DNA of 64,000 nucleotides from Cryptomeria japonica (taxonomy: Eukaryota > Streptophyta > Pinopsida > Cupressales > Cupressaceae), in the NCBI RefSeq assembly GCF_030272615.1, contig NC_081415.1, forward strand, positions 267,480,425 to 267,544,424. The letters are read 5' to 3'. This document shows, piece by piece, positions 33,240-45,850 of the stretch. The notes below the pieces were generated by a model. The model worked only from the letters and a program-made list of their open reading frames with translations. It ran no database searches and had not been told where the DNA came from. Every line of letters begins with the position of its first letter. The first letter of the stretch is position 1. Position numbers and translations under genes: made by a program.

Positions 33240-34115
33240 GAAGTCTTCATTTGACCTTTGCTCCTCCTGAGATGTCCCTATGCCAACTTCTGCAGAGGAA
33301 GCAAGAGGAGTGGACCTGAATTTGCAATCCTGAGCAAAATGACCATACTTGTCACACTTAAAGCACTGGATGTGAGATAAGTCTTCTTCCTTTTCTTAGG
33401 GGCAGCATCTGAATCTCTGTCTCTATCCCACTTCCTTCCTTTGCCTTTAACCATATGCGAAGCAAGGACTTGATTGTCTACATCATAATGATCACGGTCA
33501 ATTCCTCTTGCTATCAATCGTGACTCTTCTTGTATGCAATCTGCTCTCAAACGATCAAACTTGGGAAGATCTGGTCTTGCACTAATTCCTTGAATGTAAG
33601 ACTCCCAAGATGCCAGAAGACCATTGAGGACAAGCATGGTCAAGTCACTGTCATCAACAACCTTCCCAATGGATGAGAGCTGATCTCTAAAATCAGAAAT
33701 CCTCATGAAGTATGCTATGACGGATTCACCTTTCATCATCTTGATGTGATGAAGCTAGGGCACGGCTAGTGTTGTTGATTTCGTACATCTCTTCCAATGT
33801 CTTGAACATTTCGCTGGCGGTCTTCAGCTTGGAGATGATAGGTACAATATGATCCTTCACGGAGTCAACCAGCATTCTCTGAGCTTGAAAATCTTTCTTC
33901 CTCCATGAAGTCTTTTCCTCTTCTGCCTCGGGTTCAATGGAAGATCTCTCCACAAAGTCTGCTAGATCACTTCCATTTAATGCAAGCATGATTCGGAATC
34001 TCCATGACGTGAAGTTGGATGCACCTTCCAATCTATCTTCAACCCTGAGACAGTTCAACATTTCGAATGAAGTAATAAGAGCAGAAATGGAAGGAGGAGG
34101 AAGAACCACAATCAA
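33240..34115 (-). pseudogene. Copia gag (DUF4219/UBN2-type), frameshifted
   Basis: Structural protein that would form the virus-like particle of a copia element. The N-terminal ORF (34115-33726) has the gag opening (LEGASNFTSWRFRIMLAL, then a W-rich and KLKTASEMFKTLEEMYE region). The second ORF (33739-33278) continues with GESVIAYFMRISDFRDQLSS and LNGLLASWESYI, typical of the UBN2 gag. A one-base shift near 33750 separates them. Another near 33385 puts the CCHC zinc knuckle (CFKCDKYGHFAQDC, about 33330-33370) in a third frame, ending with a stop near 33240. No protease or pol follows. Broken, but the family is clear. Confidence 0.85.
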
Positions 34116-34575
34116 TCTGATTACCCCTAATTCGAACTTGGCTCTGATACCATTTTGATTTTAGGCAATCAAATGTTAATCTAGTTACTTAAATTATTAT
34201 CAAACTGAGAATAAGCAGAAATAATAATAAAAGCACACAACACAAGAAACAAGTACCCTAGGAAAACCTTCCTCTTGGAGAAAAACCCCAGCATCAAAGA
34301 TTCAGATCAGTTCCTTATTTATAAGCAGATTACATGAATCAGATTACTTATCTGATTGAGTGCCAATCTAGGGCAGACTGAACCTAGAATATGCAGCTGT
34401 AGTATGTCTTCAGAGAGAGCAGAATATCGACACCACTTGAAGAGGGAGATCACTGACGTATAGCGCACCACCTTGCCCAGCAAGTTGTCCAATGGATTTG
34501 CTCTCTAAAATGCTAGATTCGCTGACTGTTCTTGCATAAGGCTGATCGCACTTGATAAGGATGTGGTTGTGTAGA

Positions 34576-34603
34576 ATGAATCTTGTTTATTTACAAGATT
34601 CAT
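34576..34603. repeat. Small hairpin present in only one LTR of element F
   Basis: Perfect 11-bp arms ATGAATCTTGT and ACAAGATTCAT around a 6-nt TTATTT loop. The other LTR (near 32522) lacks it, which explains the whole 23-nt length difference between the LTRs. This looks like a hairpin-associated deletion after or during insertion. Confidence 0.8.
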
Positions 34604-34918
34604 GCTCAAGTTTTCCCAAATCGGCTTTTGCCAAAATCCCTTTATTTTACATATTTAATTTGCACTTTTGGCGCCCAAATTTGGGGCCTACATAACTTGC
34701 AAGTTGAGGCACGTTTCCTTTAAGAGCCCAGCCTTATTAGACATGAACCACACATTACATTTGGGCCCAGCCCTATTAGACATAAACCACACGTTACATT
34801 TGGGCCCAGCCCTATTAGACATAAATTACTTTAACCTTATTACAATAATATGATATTTTAATTGCCACAAGGCATCATTAAAATATGATCCGAACTAGCT
34901 AATCATTTCAACATTATG

Positions 34919-36349
34919 TAATCTGGGTTGGTGCCCATTTTGTTAATAAAACTTTTGGTGTGCCGTGATTTTTTGCCCGAAAGGATTTTCCATGAGAAAT
35001 CTGGAATTTGTGTCTTGATGTTTGCTCTCTCTATGTTTTATTCGGTTTCATGTTTATAAAAGTTTAAAATACTGATTTAACCCCCCCATCCTCTCAATAT
35101 TTTCTGTGTGCTTTTCACTTTCTACCATAGTTCATGACCCCATATTGTGATTTTGCTTTTGATGCTATAGATATATCATAATCCATAAGTTCTGTACACC
35201 TTAAACACTTAATAAAATACACTTTTATACTCATGTGATCAAAGTAACTTCTATTTGATTTGTTTATTATGTCTTCAAAGTTTATTTATCCAAGGGTACA
35301 TGATACAAGTTCTAAATTCTTAAAAATCACTATATTTCATGGTTTTTTCATTTGCCAAGTCTGGGCACCAAGTTCTAAGTTTGAGTCTCGTAAATATGGT
35401 ACAAACTCCTTCACCATGGGACAAACATACTAAACATAAAATATAAGTCAGGAAGTTGTTCTTTGTTGAAATATGAACTATGACCACAGCAGAAATTGAT
35501 CAGCAACTTTCCCAAGTTCAAAAGAAGATTGGAAAAGAAAAGACATGGAATGAAATATATGGGATGAATGATCGCATTCCAGTACACTACAGATTAATAG
35601 AGGTACAATTGAATACAGGTCTTTTAGTTACAAGTTTGAGATAAACACGCCATCCATTAAAAATTTCTGCTCTCGTAGGCAAGCGGAACACCATCCAAAT
35701 GATGATTGCTTTGGTGCTCCACACGATTAGAAATTGCATCATATGAATGTCAAAACAACATTTTTGAATGCAGATCTGAAAAAAGAGATGTACATGTACC
35801 AACCATATCGATTCAAGGTAAAATTTCACAAGCACAAGATCTACAAATTGATTGAGGTGTTCTATTATTGAAATAGGGACCCAGATCATAGTATGATAAG
35901 ATGGATAAATATTAAAATAATTGAGCAAACGGACTGATTATGGTAATAGTTGATACATTTGTTTACAGGGAAACCAGTTGGCCATAATTGTGTTGGATGT
36001 TGATGATAGAGGATTAAGAAACCCAAAATCTAGCAGTGACAAGGAATTCCAATAGGGAATTGAAATGTCATATTTAAGGCTACATCATTCTATCTTGGAA
36101 AAGAAACAAAACAAAAGCAACATTAAATTTTCAATTCTGTCTTCTTCCTTCTGCAATTTTCTTAGGGATGTTTTTGTCGGGGCATGACAACGAACACTTT
36201 TTCCCCAAACATGCATACATCTTTTATACATTTGTAATCAAAAGATTCAATTAAACCCAACTACAATCTGTATACCAAGGGGATGTAACCGTACAAGATT
36301 TAACCGAATATAGAAAAATGCAATTTCATCTACGTTCGTAGAGCAAAGG
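34919..36349. other. Copia LTR remnant followed by unassigned sequence
   Basis: 34919-35125 is the right half of the copia-type LTR split by element F. After that no gene can be supported. An open minus-strand frame at 35928-35587 contains a plausible acceptor (CTTTTTTCAG|, near 35780) but its protein has no recognisable domain. It could hold a later exon of the gene starting at 37078; I could not connect them. Confidence 0.3.
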
Positions 36350-36550
36350 GACCTCACGCAGGCCATGGTCTACTGGTAATGCAGCACTTGCCATGATGAT
36401 GCCATACGTTCAAACCCTCTTAAGTTTGCTCCTCTGTAGAAATGGGGTGCAGTGACTGAACAGACCACCCTAAAATAAGGCTGGGTGCAGGTATGAAGTT
36501 TTACAGAAACGGCTTCCTATGTTTGGATGTCTCATTTCCCTCTGCTAAAC
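36350..36550 (+). mobile_element. Possible tRNA-derived SINE
   Basis: An A-box-like TGGTCTACTGG (36366-36376) and a B-box-like GTTCAAACCC (36408-36417) are placed as in RNA polymerase III promoters, followed by a non-tRNA body and an A-rich AACAAAGAAAGAAA tail. No tRNA cloverleaf can be folded with confidence. A diverged SINE is the simplest reading. Confidence 0.4.
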
Positions 36551-36986
36551 AAAGAAAGAAATTTACAGCACAAAACACAAAATGAGATCAATTATATTAA
36601 GAAGTTTTAGCGTATTATATGGTATGAAGAGTATCTTTCAATTCAGCAGGTCTGCATATTTCCTAAGGGACGCCCAAATCTACCGTCATTCAGCAACTCA
36701 GCAGGTGTCCGTATGCACAGAGAATAATTTTACACTCCTTTAGATAATCAGCTAGTATATTAATCCTGGTAAGCAAGATTCTATATGCAAGGTTAAATTA
36801 AATCTGGAGTAAAATATATATTTTGGGATTGAAAACGTTCCTGAAAATTACGTGCAAGTATTTTTGTCCGTGCTCTACCCATTTACCCTAATTCTAACAG
36901 TTGAGCGACACATCATCTTTGTACTTCCTATTCTATCATTTAGCAATTATCATCATTGAATGAAATCATGGAGGAATAAGACTTAC

Positions 36987-37078
36987 CCATCAGCAGTAGA
37001 CGAGAAAGAAAGGCAATGCTGAGGCTGAGGTCTCCATGATCTTGAGAGGGCCGTAGAGAGGCATCTCCTCCAAGCCAT
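36987..37078 (-). CDS. Candidate first exon of a host gene with a mitochondrial presequence
   Basis: ATG at 37078 opens a frame of 30 codons, MAWRRCLSTALSRSWRPQPQ..., rich in Arg, Ser, Leu and Ala with no acidic residue until position 30. This is the usual composition of a mitochondrial targeting peptide. It ends at ACTGCTGATGG|GTAAGTC, a near-consensus splice donor. The exon is GC-rich compared with its surroundings. Later exons could not be identified with confidence between 35500 and 36980, so the product is unknown. It could be a live gene start, or a fragment carried by an element. Confidence 0.4.
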
Positions 37079-37529
37079 CGCCTGCCAGCGCTCAAAACTT
37101 CGCGGAAAAACTTTCGGGAAACTCAATTTTGAAGACTCGAGCTGATTCAAATTTAGTTCGTGTATCTCAGAAATATGTGAATTAATGAATGATTGATTTC
37201 AATGACACTCATGGTATAAAGAGTCTAAGAGACCGAGAATAATAGTCTTACTTAGCTTACAGATGTTAAAAAATTTATTATAAATTTTGATTAGGAAGTT
37301 AGTCATGTTGTTATTGGATAATTGATGTATATTGTCAATTTTTCAGTTATTTTCATAATGAGTACAAATGTCTTCATAAGTTGTGCATTCCATGATAAAG
37401 TGTCATTTTGTTTTCACCGTTCTTTTATTGCACAATATACGAGCTCTCACTTCTCAAGGTTCTTTGGGTATCTTCCACTTACTAGTTCGACATCTAAGAT
37501 GATTCTTAGTTGGGTTAAAACTCTTTGTT
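37079..37529. other. Sequence between the candidate exon and the LINE 3' end
   Basis: The GC-richer 60-70 bp just above the exon (to about 37140) may be its 5' leader. The rest is AT-rich, and I see no TATA box or other signal I would defend. Confidence 0.3.
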
Positions 37530-40500
37530 ATAGCATGTTTTTTTTTCTACCCAATCTATTTTGTCTTCATGGCAATTCTAAATTTTTCCTTCACATAATT
37601 TTTTATTTTTCACTAATTTTTGGACATCCATGCAATTGGTGTCCCACTTGCTCACCCAGTTGTCATTCTACTTCATCCAAGTTTCCTTCCTACTGCCTAA
37701 CACCTCCTCCACAGCTATTTTGGGACAACAATGGTTATCCATGTTTTCAACCTTCTTTAAATAACTTACCAACCAAGTTATAGGCGATGCCTCCAACAAC
37801 AAAAAGTTCTTACTTCAACCAAAAGAATTTCATATGGGATTGTGGTTTAGACTTTTAGATTGCATATGGTTATATGTTTTTATATTCTTTCTAATTGACT
37901 CCAACTGTAGTTTAACAAGTTGTTTTTCTACACTTCATGGCCATAAAGACCAACTGGCATGACCAAAAAACCAAAAAGGGTTTTCTTGTTTTTCCCATCC
38001 CAAAGTTTAGCTTTTTTGTACCTAATTTCAAGTAAGTACGAAGCTTTCCATCCTCCCTGTATCCTTTTCATGCTACAGATCTCTCAACTAAGCTTATAGA
38101 ATAAGTTAATCCTAGGATATTTGCAATTTTTTTACTATTTCCAATGAGTTGTCTTCACAAAGAAAGGTAATTTGTTTATCTTTTATATTTAATAAAAAAA
38201 TCATAATTTTGGTTTTAGAATTGTCCACTTACATCCCAACCTCCTAACCAACATGTTATATGGCCTTAAGATATTCTCTCAATGCATGAGCTATTTTTGA
38301 AATTAGGATAAGTTCATCAGTATAATAAATTGGTTTCACCAAATATCATGTTGGTTGGATACTTTCTCCATATGTTTTGTTTAATTGTGCTTCTAACTTA
38401 TGAATGTGTAGACCAAACAAAGTGGGGTGTAGAGGACATTACTTCCTAACGCCAATGTCGCTACTAGAACACTCAGGCATTCCTTCGCTTGATTTGATTT
38501 TAGCTCTAACCTTCTCATAGAGTTTATGCATTGTTGCTCTATACACATCCAGGATACCTAATTCTTTCATTATATTTTGTAATTTGTCTTAGGCACCATG
38601 TCAAAGGTTTTTTTAAGTCCATAGAATAACAATAAACTTCCTCACCTTGAGTATCCCATAGTTTTTCTATCAAGTGTCTAAAGGTGATGTAGTGATCAAT
38701 GGTAGAGTGTATTCTGATGAATACTAAGAGGGGGGGTGAATTAGTATGCAAAAAATCTTCGCACTAAAACACTTTACAAGACTAGCAGTAAACCGGTAAT
38801 ATAGTTTAACAGACAAACCAGTCAACAAACATGCAAACCAAATAGCTAATAATGCATTTACCCACAGAAGCACAAACACCATAACACAAGATATTTGACG
38901 TGGAAACCCAAATGGGAAAAACCACGGTGAGATGGAACTCACAAGTCACTATCTGCAGAATAGGAACCAGACCAGTTAAGGTCAGACCGGTTAAGGTCTT
39001 ATAATGTTCTTTACCAGAACAGATCCTGTTAGGAATCTCAATCTCTGTTAGGAGATAAGTCCGATTAAAGACTACCTTGCTAGAGGATTTTAAATCCACA
39101 GATGTGAACCACCTTGTTAGAGGATTTACAAAAAGGCTTTTGGGCCTACCCAGTTAAGGGCTACAGACTTGTCAAAGATGTGAGTAATCAACAAGTGTTT
39201 GATCTATCTAGTAGCACGGACTATTTGGTTAGATCCTTGATAGCTAGTTCTTAATGCACTCCTGCATTACTTCAGTCTTCTACACATTCATATTCTTTCC
39301 AACTCCTCAACCACCTTAAACCCTAGCAACAACATAAACTCTATTCTGCGACCTCATCAACAACCTAAAACCCTAGACATGATGTCCTTATAAAGGAATC
39401 TAATTTCATGTCGGTCCAATAGGATTACATTACAATTTCCTAGGTTCAATGAACATGGACATACTTGGTACCACGACACAAAAAGCACCATTATAGTGTC
39501 GGCACCATCAAACAATCGGTGGATGGTAACTCATCACAAAATGTCGGTTGGTAACTCATCGCAGAGTATTACCGGTTCATACAAAATACCGGTTGTCGGT
39601 TTGTCAAAATGAAGACTGGTAAAAATGTGTTATGTTGCTTTAATCCCTCGTACCACTTGAGGTCAACATGTCGCTTCAAACCGGTAAACACATTTTGTAA
39701 AACATCAATAGTCTAAAAACTACAATACAACATACCGGTTGGAACAAATACCAGTTGTGCTCTAACTCATACATATAAAGAGGATCTTAATGCAAGTGTG
39801 TGTCCATCAATGATAATCACAACATGAACATAAAAAATGCCAACGTATTGGTCTAAAGCTTAACTGCCCTTTTGCTCTTTTTCCCTCGTATATTGCTTAG
39901 GTATTGATTTTCTATTCTATCATGCTCCCAAAAAGCTTGACAAGAAGAGAATTGACCATAATAGTGTTGTAGTTAGATGGGTTATTGATATCACCACTTT
40001 TAAAGAAAGGGAAGATTGCACTAGTTGTCCACTCCACTGGAAAATTGTCCTAATTGACATTATTGAGTTTTTTTTTTATGTGAGAGGTAAGGGTCTCAAT
40101 CCATCATTTAAAAAAATTAGCTTATAACCCATCTATGTCATGTATTTTACCACTTGCTACAATATATATTCCTTTTTTGATATCAACCATTGTGGAGAGT
40201 TCCATTAATGTGTTAAGAACAAGAGGAGAGTCTTTCTCGTGTACTCACTCATAAAGGAGCCTTGCATATTCTAACCATTGGACATCCATGATATTGTTTT
40301 CAATAAGCTTTCTCATTTGTTGTAGTTCTTTCCAAAACATTTGGGATTATGTTTTCCAAGAGAATTAAGCTCCTTCCTTTTTTCATTTACATACTCAACT
40401 ATTTCTATTGCACCATTTTTTCATATCTTTTCTTGTTTTCTTTGTACATTCCTCTCTCATTTAGTGATCATTTGATTGTCTTACATCCTTCATCATACCA

Positions 40501-41700
40501 TGGGTTTGTTGGAAAAATGTTTATAGCCCCCTTCTTGGGATGATACATTTTGCAGGCACTTAAAGCCTTGTTAATCATTGGAATTAGCGAACTACTATGA
40601 ATATAGGAACCTATCTCATTCATTGCTTTATCCTTTATGTTATTTTTAATAACATGAAATGTTGCTTAAGAGAAGCACTAAAGATTTCTTTGTTTTCTTG
40701 ATTCATGAGGATTATACCCTTGGGAATGGTTTTCTTTTGCATTTGATGAATTTGTTTATTGTGTTGACTAATTGGAGAGATATCTAATTTAACTAGAAAA
40801 GATGAATGATCAGATTTCATCTCAACGGGGCAGTCCCTAATATCAAACTCCACTAATTTAGAAATAAAACTCTGGGAGCAAATCACATAGTCCACAACAC
40901 TTTGACCATTATAAGTTTTGCATGTGATACCCCTTGAATTTAGTCAATCCCTTGTGCACCATGCCAAACAAACTACAAACTCCTAATATTTTTTCCCCAA
41001 AGCGTGTCACACTCTCATTTCCATCTTGTGATGTTATTTTCCAAGATTGACCTCCACCTTTCTACAACCATGAAGGTTTTTTTTTTCCTTTTTCTTCATT
41101 TACTAGATAGAGTTTTTTATTGTTAGTTGTACTTTCTTTAAAGTCACTCATTAAAACTATTTATCATAGTGTGTTGAATACTAGTGAGGCATGTGAGCCA
41201 TCATTGTCTAAATTTCTCCTCTTGACTTGCTTTTCTATGATTCATTTTTACTCACTTAATGATCCACTTACCACTTGTGACCATGATTTGGCCTCTTTTA
41301 TCCAACCTCTTAACTAATTTTCTTTTATTCTTATGTATACTAATGTTGATTAGATATCCTTTATCTACATTATTTCCTCTCCTCTCACCATTTCAAGCTT
41401 CCTTTTTTTAGTTTTCATTAGTTGATCTAACTCTTTATTTAAAGTGACCAATTATTGTTATCCTCTTTCCCCATTACTCTACAAATTTAAAATCTTTTTG
41501 GAGTATTTTATTTCCTTTTCTAGCTTGGAGTTGGACTCCATATCTTCTTTGATAATATTGCCTTCATTCACCCCCTTTGATTCTAAAACTTTGAGTCTCT
41601 TTTTCATTCTCATGGGATCCTCCATGGAAAAAGTTGAGCGAGAAATGATTTTCGATGTCGGCCTCCCCGTAATTTTTAACATGTTTCATGTGGATAGGTA
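37530..41700 (-). pseudogene. Decayed LINE (endonuclease and reverse transcriptase), split by a solo LTR
   Basis: Minus-strand pieces in the correct order. An N-terminal helical stretch (about 41682-41479) may belong to it. The endonuclease end holds NGQSVVDYVICSQSF and a SDHS motif (about 41060-40620). The RT start has WTTSAIFPFFKSGDINNPSNY and LFGSMIE (about 40060-39880). After the solo LTR, the RT continues with STIDHYITFRHLIEK, the YCYSMDLKK motif (for F-D-V), LFGLYIHKLEAQL and YTDE in place of YADD (about 38708-38290). A 3' domain remnant extends to about 37530. Many stops and shifts are present; it cannot be active. It would have encoded the endonuclease-RT protein of a plant L1-type LINE. 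Confidence 0.75.
38714..39844 (-). mobile_element. Solo LTR (copia-like) inserted in the LINE RT
   Basis: Flanked by GTATT at 38709-38713 and 39845-39849. On the minus strand it begins GTTGGCATTTTTTATGTTCA and ends CCCCCCCTCTTAGTATTCATCAG, with GACGTGGAAACCC (plus strand, about 38896) and several ACCGGTT palindromes (about 39560-39740). Joining the flanks at one GTATT restores the LINE motif FRPIHSTIDHY in frame, which confirms the insertion point. No internal domain remains, as expected after LTR-LTR recombination. Confidence 0.8.
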
Positions 41701-44700
41701 TAAAAGCAAGTCTTGTCCCCTCCTTTGAAACATCTCTCATCAAGGAAATTCACTGCACATTCAGCATTCAAGTGAGCAAGGAATCAACCATCAGTAGAGC
41801 AATGAAGGAGAGGTCAAGCATTCAAGATGGCATCCATGATCCAGTTCTTATAAAGACATCCATGAGTTCCTACATGACAATATCAACCTTTTTATGAAGA
41901 ATTCAAGGCAAAGAAGTTTCATAAAAAAGGTATAACATTTCAATTCAACATTTTTTTATAGATCTAGCCTCTATCCTACAAGAGTAAGCTCTCTTTTCAT
42001 TTCATTCATCATAGGGTTTATTCCAAACTTGGTGTTTGACCTAGGCAAACCCTATCCACCCAACAATTTTGTTTCTCTCTTGTGTGTGCAGGTGACAGGT
42101 TCAAAAGAGAATGAATACAAATCCAGAAAGTACAGACAAAGACGAACAAAACCACATTTTCAAGTAGAAAACCTTGGACAGTGGCAATCATTGAAGTGTT
42201 TGACACTTTTTCAACAAAATTTTAGGAGGAGATTCTGAGCGACATTTTGATCCCAAAATTATTTTTTGGTATCCACATCTAACACCTTCAGGAATACGTC
42301 AACTAGCCCCATAGTCTGACACTTTCAAGCTCAACTTTTAGATATAGGTTTCTCTATGACTCCCATTTCTAGATTTGTGCTTAGAGTTTGCATATCTATC
42401 ATGAAACTTTATGTTTATGCTTATTACTCTCAATTTGCATCATTAGTCCTAGTAATTTCATTCAATCACTATATGTTATCCAATTGCAACAATTCAATGA
42501 AAAGGTGAGTGAATTCAATAGTATGCCTAACTCTTTCCAATAGGTTTGAAGTTGGGCCTATTGAATTTATTCACCTTAATGTGAGGTTGTTGTGAATGGG
42601 TTTGATTCATAGTTTGCATGTTTAGACTAGTGAACCTCATTTCCTCACTTTATAGTAGTATGTGCTTGTATTGATATATATTAATTTGATTTATTAAAAA
42701 AAGGTAGAATATTGAAGGTGCATACTAGTTCTTAGAGGTATTTTTGGATTCATTTTTCCCTTTCATGGATGTGGTGCTATATATCTTGGGACACTTTCTT
42801 GCTTGTAGTGAGCCCTTCTATTTTGTCCATATTCAAATCAAGGTTATTTGTACTTCCTACTAGATTTTTGTTTCCTTTATTACCATCTTATTCAACTTGT
42901 TATCCTTGTTTTTAAAATATCTTACTACCTATCTTTATAATATTGTTGTTTATCTTTGGTAAAATCACAATGATTTTTTTTCTTTCAAGATTGTCTTAAT
43001 TTTTTAGTTACCCTACACTTTAGAATCCCTGTACATTGTTTTAGATTCATGAAGATGAATATTTCCTCTATGTTCATTGGATTCATTGAGTTTGCCTAGT
43101 GGAATCTTGTTAACAAGGATCCCTAAGCTCATGTTAAATCTCATGTGTAGGTACTAGGGTAGGACTTTCAATCCATTTGTCAATTGTATAGTGTGATTCC
43201 ATGACGCTCTTAAATCCTCCTTACATAACAAACTTAATAGATCATTCAGGTGTATCTAAGACTCATTTGTAACTTCTTTTTTTGTTAGTTATAGATTCCA
43301 ATGGCCCCAAATATTTTGGAAGTATGTTTTATTTTCATATTTGTGTTTGTTCTATGGTGGATCTTTGGTAGACTAGATATAGGTTTTCCTTTATAGCCAT
43401 TTGTTTAGCACCCATGTATTAAATTGTTGTGGTTTTGCAAGTTTTTGTCCTCTTGCGAAAAAAAGACAAAATAAACTAAACAAAAAATACAAAGAGAGAA
43501 ACAAGAAGACTAATTGGAAAACAACTTAGGTCCACACATTTCTTGGGAATTCACTTTATGTATTTTGTTGTTACCTTACGATTTTAGATATGTTTTACCC
43601 ATTTTTATAGCCACTTTCCTGTCATGTCTCTCTATGTTGGACCCTCCACATCTAACATGGTTTCCTTAGTCTCGCATGATTTCTTCAATTTTAATTGTTT
43701 CTCCTAAATGGATACTCAGAGAAAGTTGTTTTAATTAGAAACATAATACATTTTGTATTAGGGAAGGGGTTCATTGTACCTATGGTTCAATAACTGCTCA
43801 TTAGAACATGTTATTTAAAATTCCACTAAAAAACCATCTACCGAGCTAATAGTCACCTACTTATATATCCAGTAATTGAGAAAAAGGTTACTAAATAGAG
43901 GAATTACGCAACCTTATTGGCACCCATAGCACATGATTAATGAAACATTTGTGCATAATTATTGGATCAGTTGTGCAAATCTTGTGGTGGTCAAAATGAA
44001 ATAATGGATCAAAGGTGTACATTTCCACTTTTCTCGTACAAATTTTATCCTTTTAGGTTACAATAAAAAATATCATAAATTATCAGCCTCCATTTTCCCC
44101 TGTAAAAGAAAGGGTATCACCTTCAATATTACCCTTGCATTTTTTTACATAATTTCAAATTTTATAACCTAGTATCCTGGTGACCCATTTTTGTTTCTCC
44201 TATGAAGGAAATTATTACTCAAAAAAAAAAAAAACTCATGTGATTCATCTTAAATTTAACATATCTTCCTATTACAATTTCATATGTTGGGCTTACAAAG
44301 TTCTTTCATTTTGAAATGTTAAATCTCAAATCCCAAGGGATGCCCTTCTTGCACTAGTACTACTTGAATGCCATTATATTCTGCTATAAATATTTTAGAG
44401 AAATTTGGGGTGGGTAACATTACAATGAAACTTTAAGAGATTCTTTTGATCATTGAGATGTTTGGTTGGCTTGCTGCGACAATAAAAAAGAATCCTTCTT
44501 CAACAATATTGTTAAGGATGTTGTTATGCCAATGTAGTTGTGAAAACATCTTGTATATTATCTTGTTAGACCCAGGAATTCTCAAACCTTTGATATTTTT
44601 AACTCTTCAACACTCTTTTACTACTGTAACATTCTTAATTTCCACCTTAACACCTTCATGTGAGACCACGCCCTCAGTATTCCACATCTTTCATGTCAAA

Positions 44701-44814
44701 GATGCATCTAGATTTTTTACATAGATTTCATTCATTTTAAATGCCTATGATACCTTCTTTACATGTTACAAATATTATTCCCATATTTTACTTTAGATGG
44801 GGATGTAATTTACA
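41701..44814. other. Unassigned AT-rich region
   Basis: No supportable gene. A minus-strand frame near 44700-44450 (VKNIKGLRIPGSNKIIYKMF) hints at another decayed reverse transcriptase but is too short and broken to assign. A poly-A run lies at 44220-44234. Confidence 0.3.
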
Positions 44815-45850
44815 AATATAAACACATTTTTTTTAATAGGTTAAACACTAAATTATTTACGAGCCTTTGTAAAGGCAATAGAGAGTTCATGGAACCAAAT
44901 GGCATATCTAAGAAATTATAATAACCCTTATATGTTCCAAAGGAATGTTTATGTACATTGACTCCGCCTTTAGTCAAATTTGATGATAACTCAAACACGA
45001 ATCTAACTTGTTAAAAAAATGTACCATTCATAGTAATAGGAAAATTATCTTTGAGAGTGATCTTGTTGAGCTCTTTATCATCTATTCACATCGTTTATAA
45101 CATCCTTATTTTAACCATAACCACAAGAGATTAATAAGCTCTTTTTTTTCGGGACAAAAAATTGTTGAATCCAACATATCATTGACTATTTTTTAATTTT
45201 TTTTGGTATGGATATAAGGTCTAATGTTTGAAGGAATACTCCATAGTATTACTTTAATGGCATGATCATGGACTTATTGGATGCAAACGTTTGGGTTATT
45301 AAAATACTTGCTAATGGTGTTGAAATGTTTCTAATGGTGTTGAAATGTTTCTTGAAGCTTTGGTAGATCTTCAATTTTCACTTCTTTTGCTTCTAAGAAT
45401 TTTAGTTATGCCAATATGTCATAAGATGTTCCTTATTAGGTGACTTATCCATTATATGATATTTTGGTTTTGTGGTGATTGTGTTCCTACATGTTTATAC
45501 CTTTGTTTATTTGTATCAAAAAAACATGATTAGGTTCTAAAAATTGGAGGACCTTTTTTCCCAGAGACTTGTACACCCAAAACTACATTTACTCCTTGAT
45601 TGGAATAAAAAACATTTCTAAATCTAATTTATAGTCCCCATTGAGATTTTTATATGATGGTGTTTACCTGCATAAGGGAATTGTTTCCCATAAGATATCA
45701 TGACTTAAAAATTAAAGATTGGATACATTAAATAATTTCTCATTAATAGATCTTTTATATGCGAAGTTGTGTATATTATCTATGTCAACCAACATTATCA
45801 CATTTTTTTATGCAACTTACCACTTAAATGTTTAAGGTGTACTTATTCCA
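44815..45850 (-). pseudogene. Decayed Ty3/gypsy protease and reverse transcriptase
   Basis: On the minus strand, the segment at 45840-45540 shows degenerate protease features (MLVDIDNIHNFA for the usual L-I-D-S-G-S-T-H-N-F, and VLGVQ). 45115-44815 shows RT blocks LNKIT, LKDNFPI and YKGYYNFLDMPFG for the gypsy motif H-Y-E-F-L-V-M-P-F-G. Many stops and frameshifts. No LTRs could be assigned. Confidence 0.65.

Larger units (their letters stand above)
32103..34913 (-). mobile_element. Non-autonomous copia element F (gag only), 2.8 kb
   Basis: Duplication TTATG at 32098-32102 and 34914-34918. 3' LTR 32103-32840 (738 bp) and 5' LTR 34153-34913 (761 bp) on the minus strand, with TGTTGA...TCAACA ends; about 97% identical by eye apart from one 23-nt length difference. 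Primer site TGGTATCAGAGCCA (tRNA-iMet type) directly abuts the 5' LTR (minus strand, 34139-34152). A purine tract, GCTAAGAGGGAG, abuts the 3' LTR at 32841-32852. The interior holds only a broken gag and short repeats. Integrase, RT and RNase H are absent, so it must have moved with enzymes from a relative. Confidence 0.92.

Noticed and set aside
35587-35928. 113-codon minus-strand ORF as the next exon of the mitochondrial-type gene
   Set aside because: A plausible acceptor exists, but no domain, no confident donor link and competing frames; left unassigned.
36366-36417. A tRNA gene
   Set aside because: Only A- and B-box-like motifs; no foldable acceptor or anticodon arm, and an A-rich tail follows, which fits a SINE better.
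37322-37783. 153-codon plus-strand ORF
   Set aside because: Overlaps the minus-strand 3' part of the LINE; Phe/Ser-rich shadow frame.
44450-44724. A second LINE reverse transcriptase
   Set aside because: One weak block only (KGLRIPGSNKIIYKMF); no neighbouring RT motif could be confirmed.
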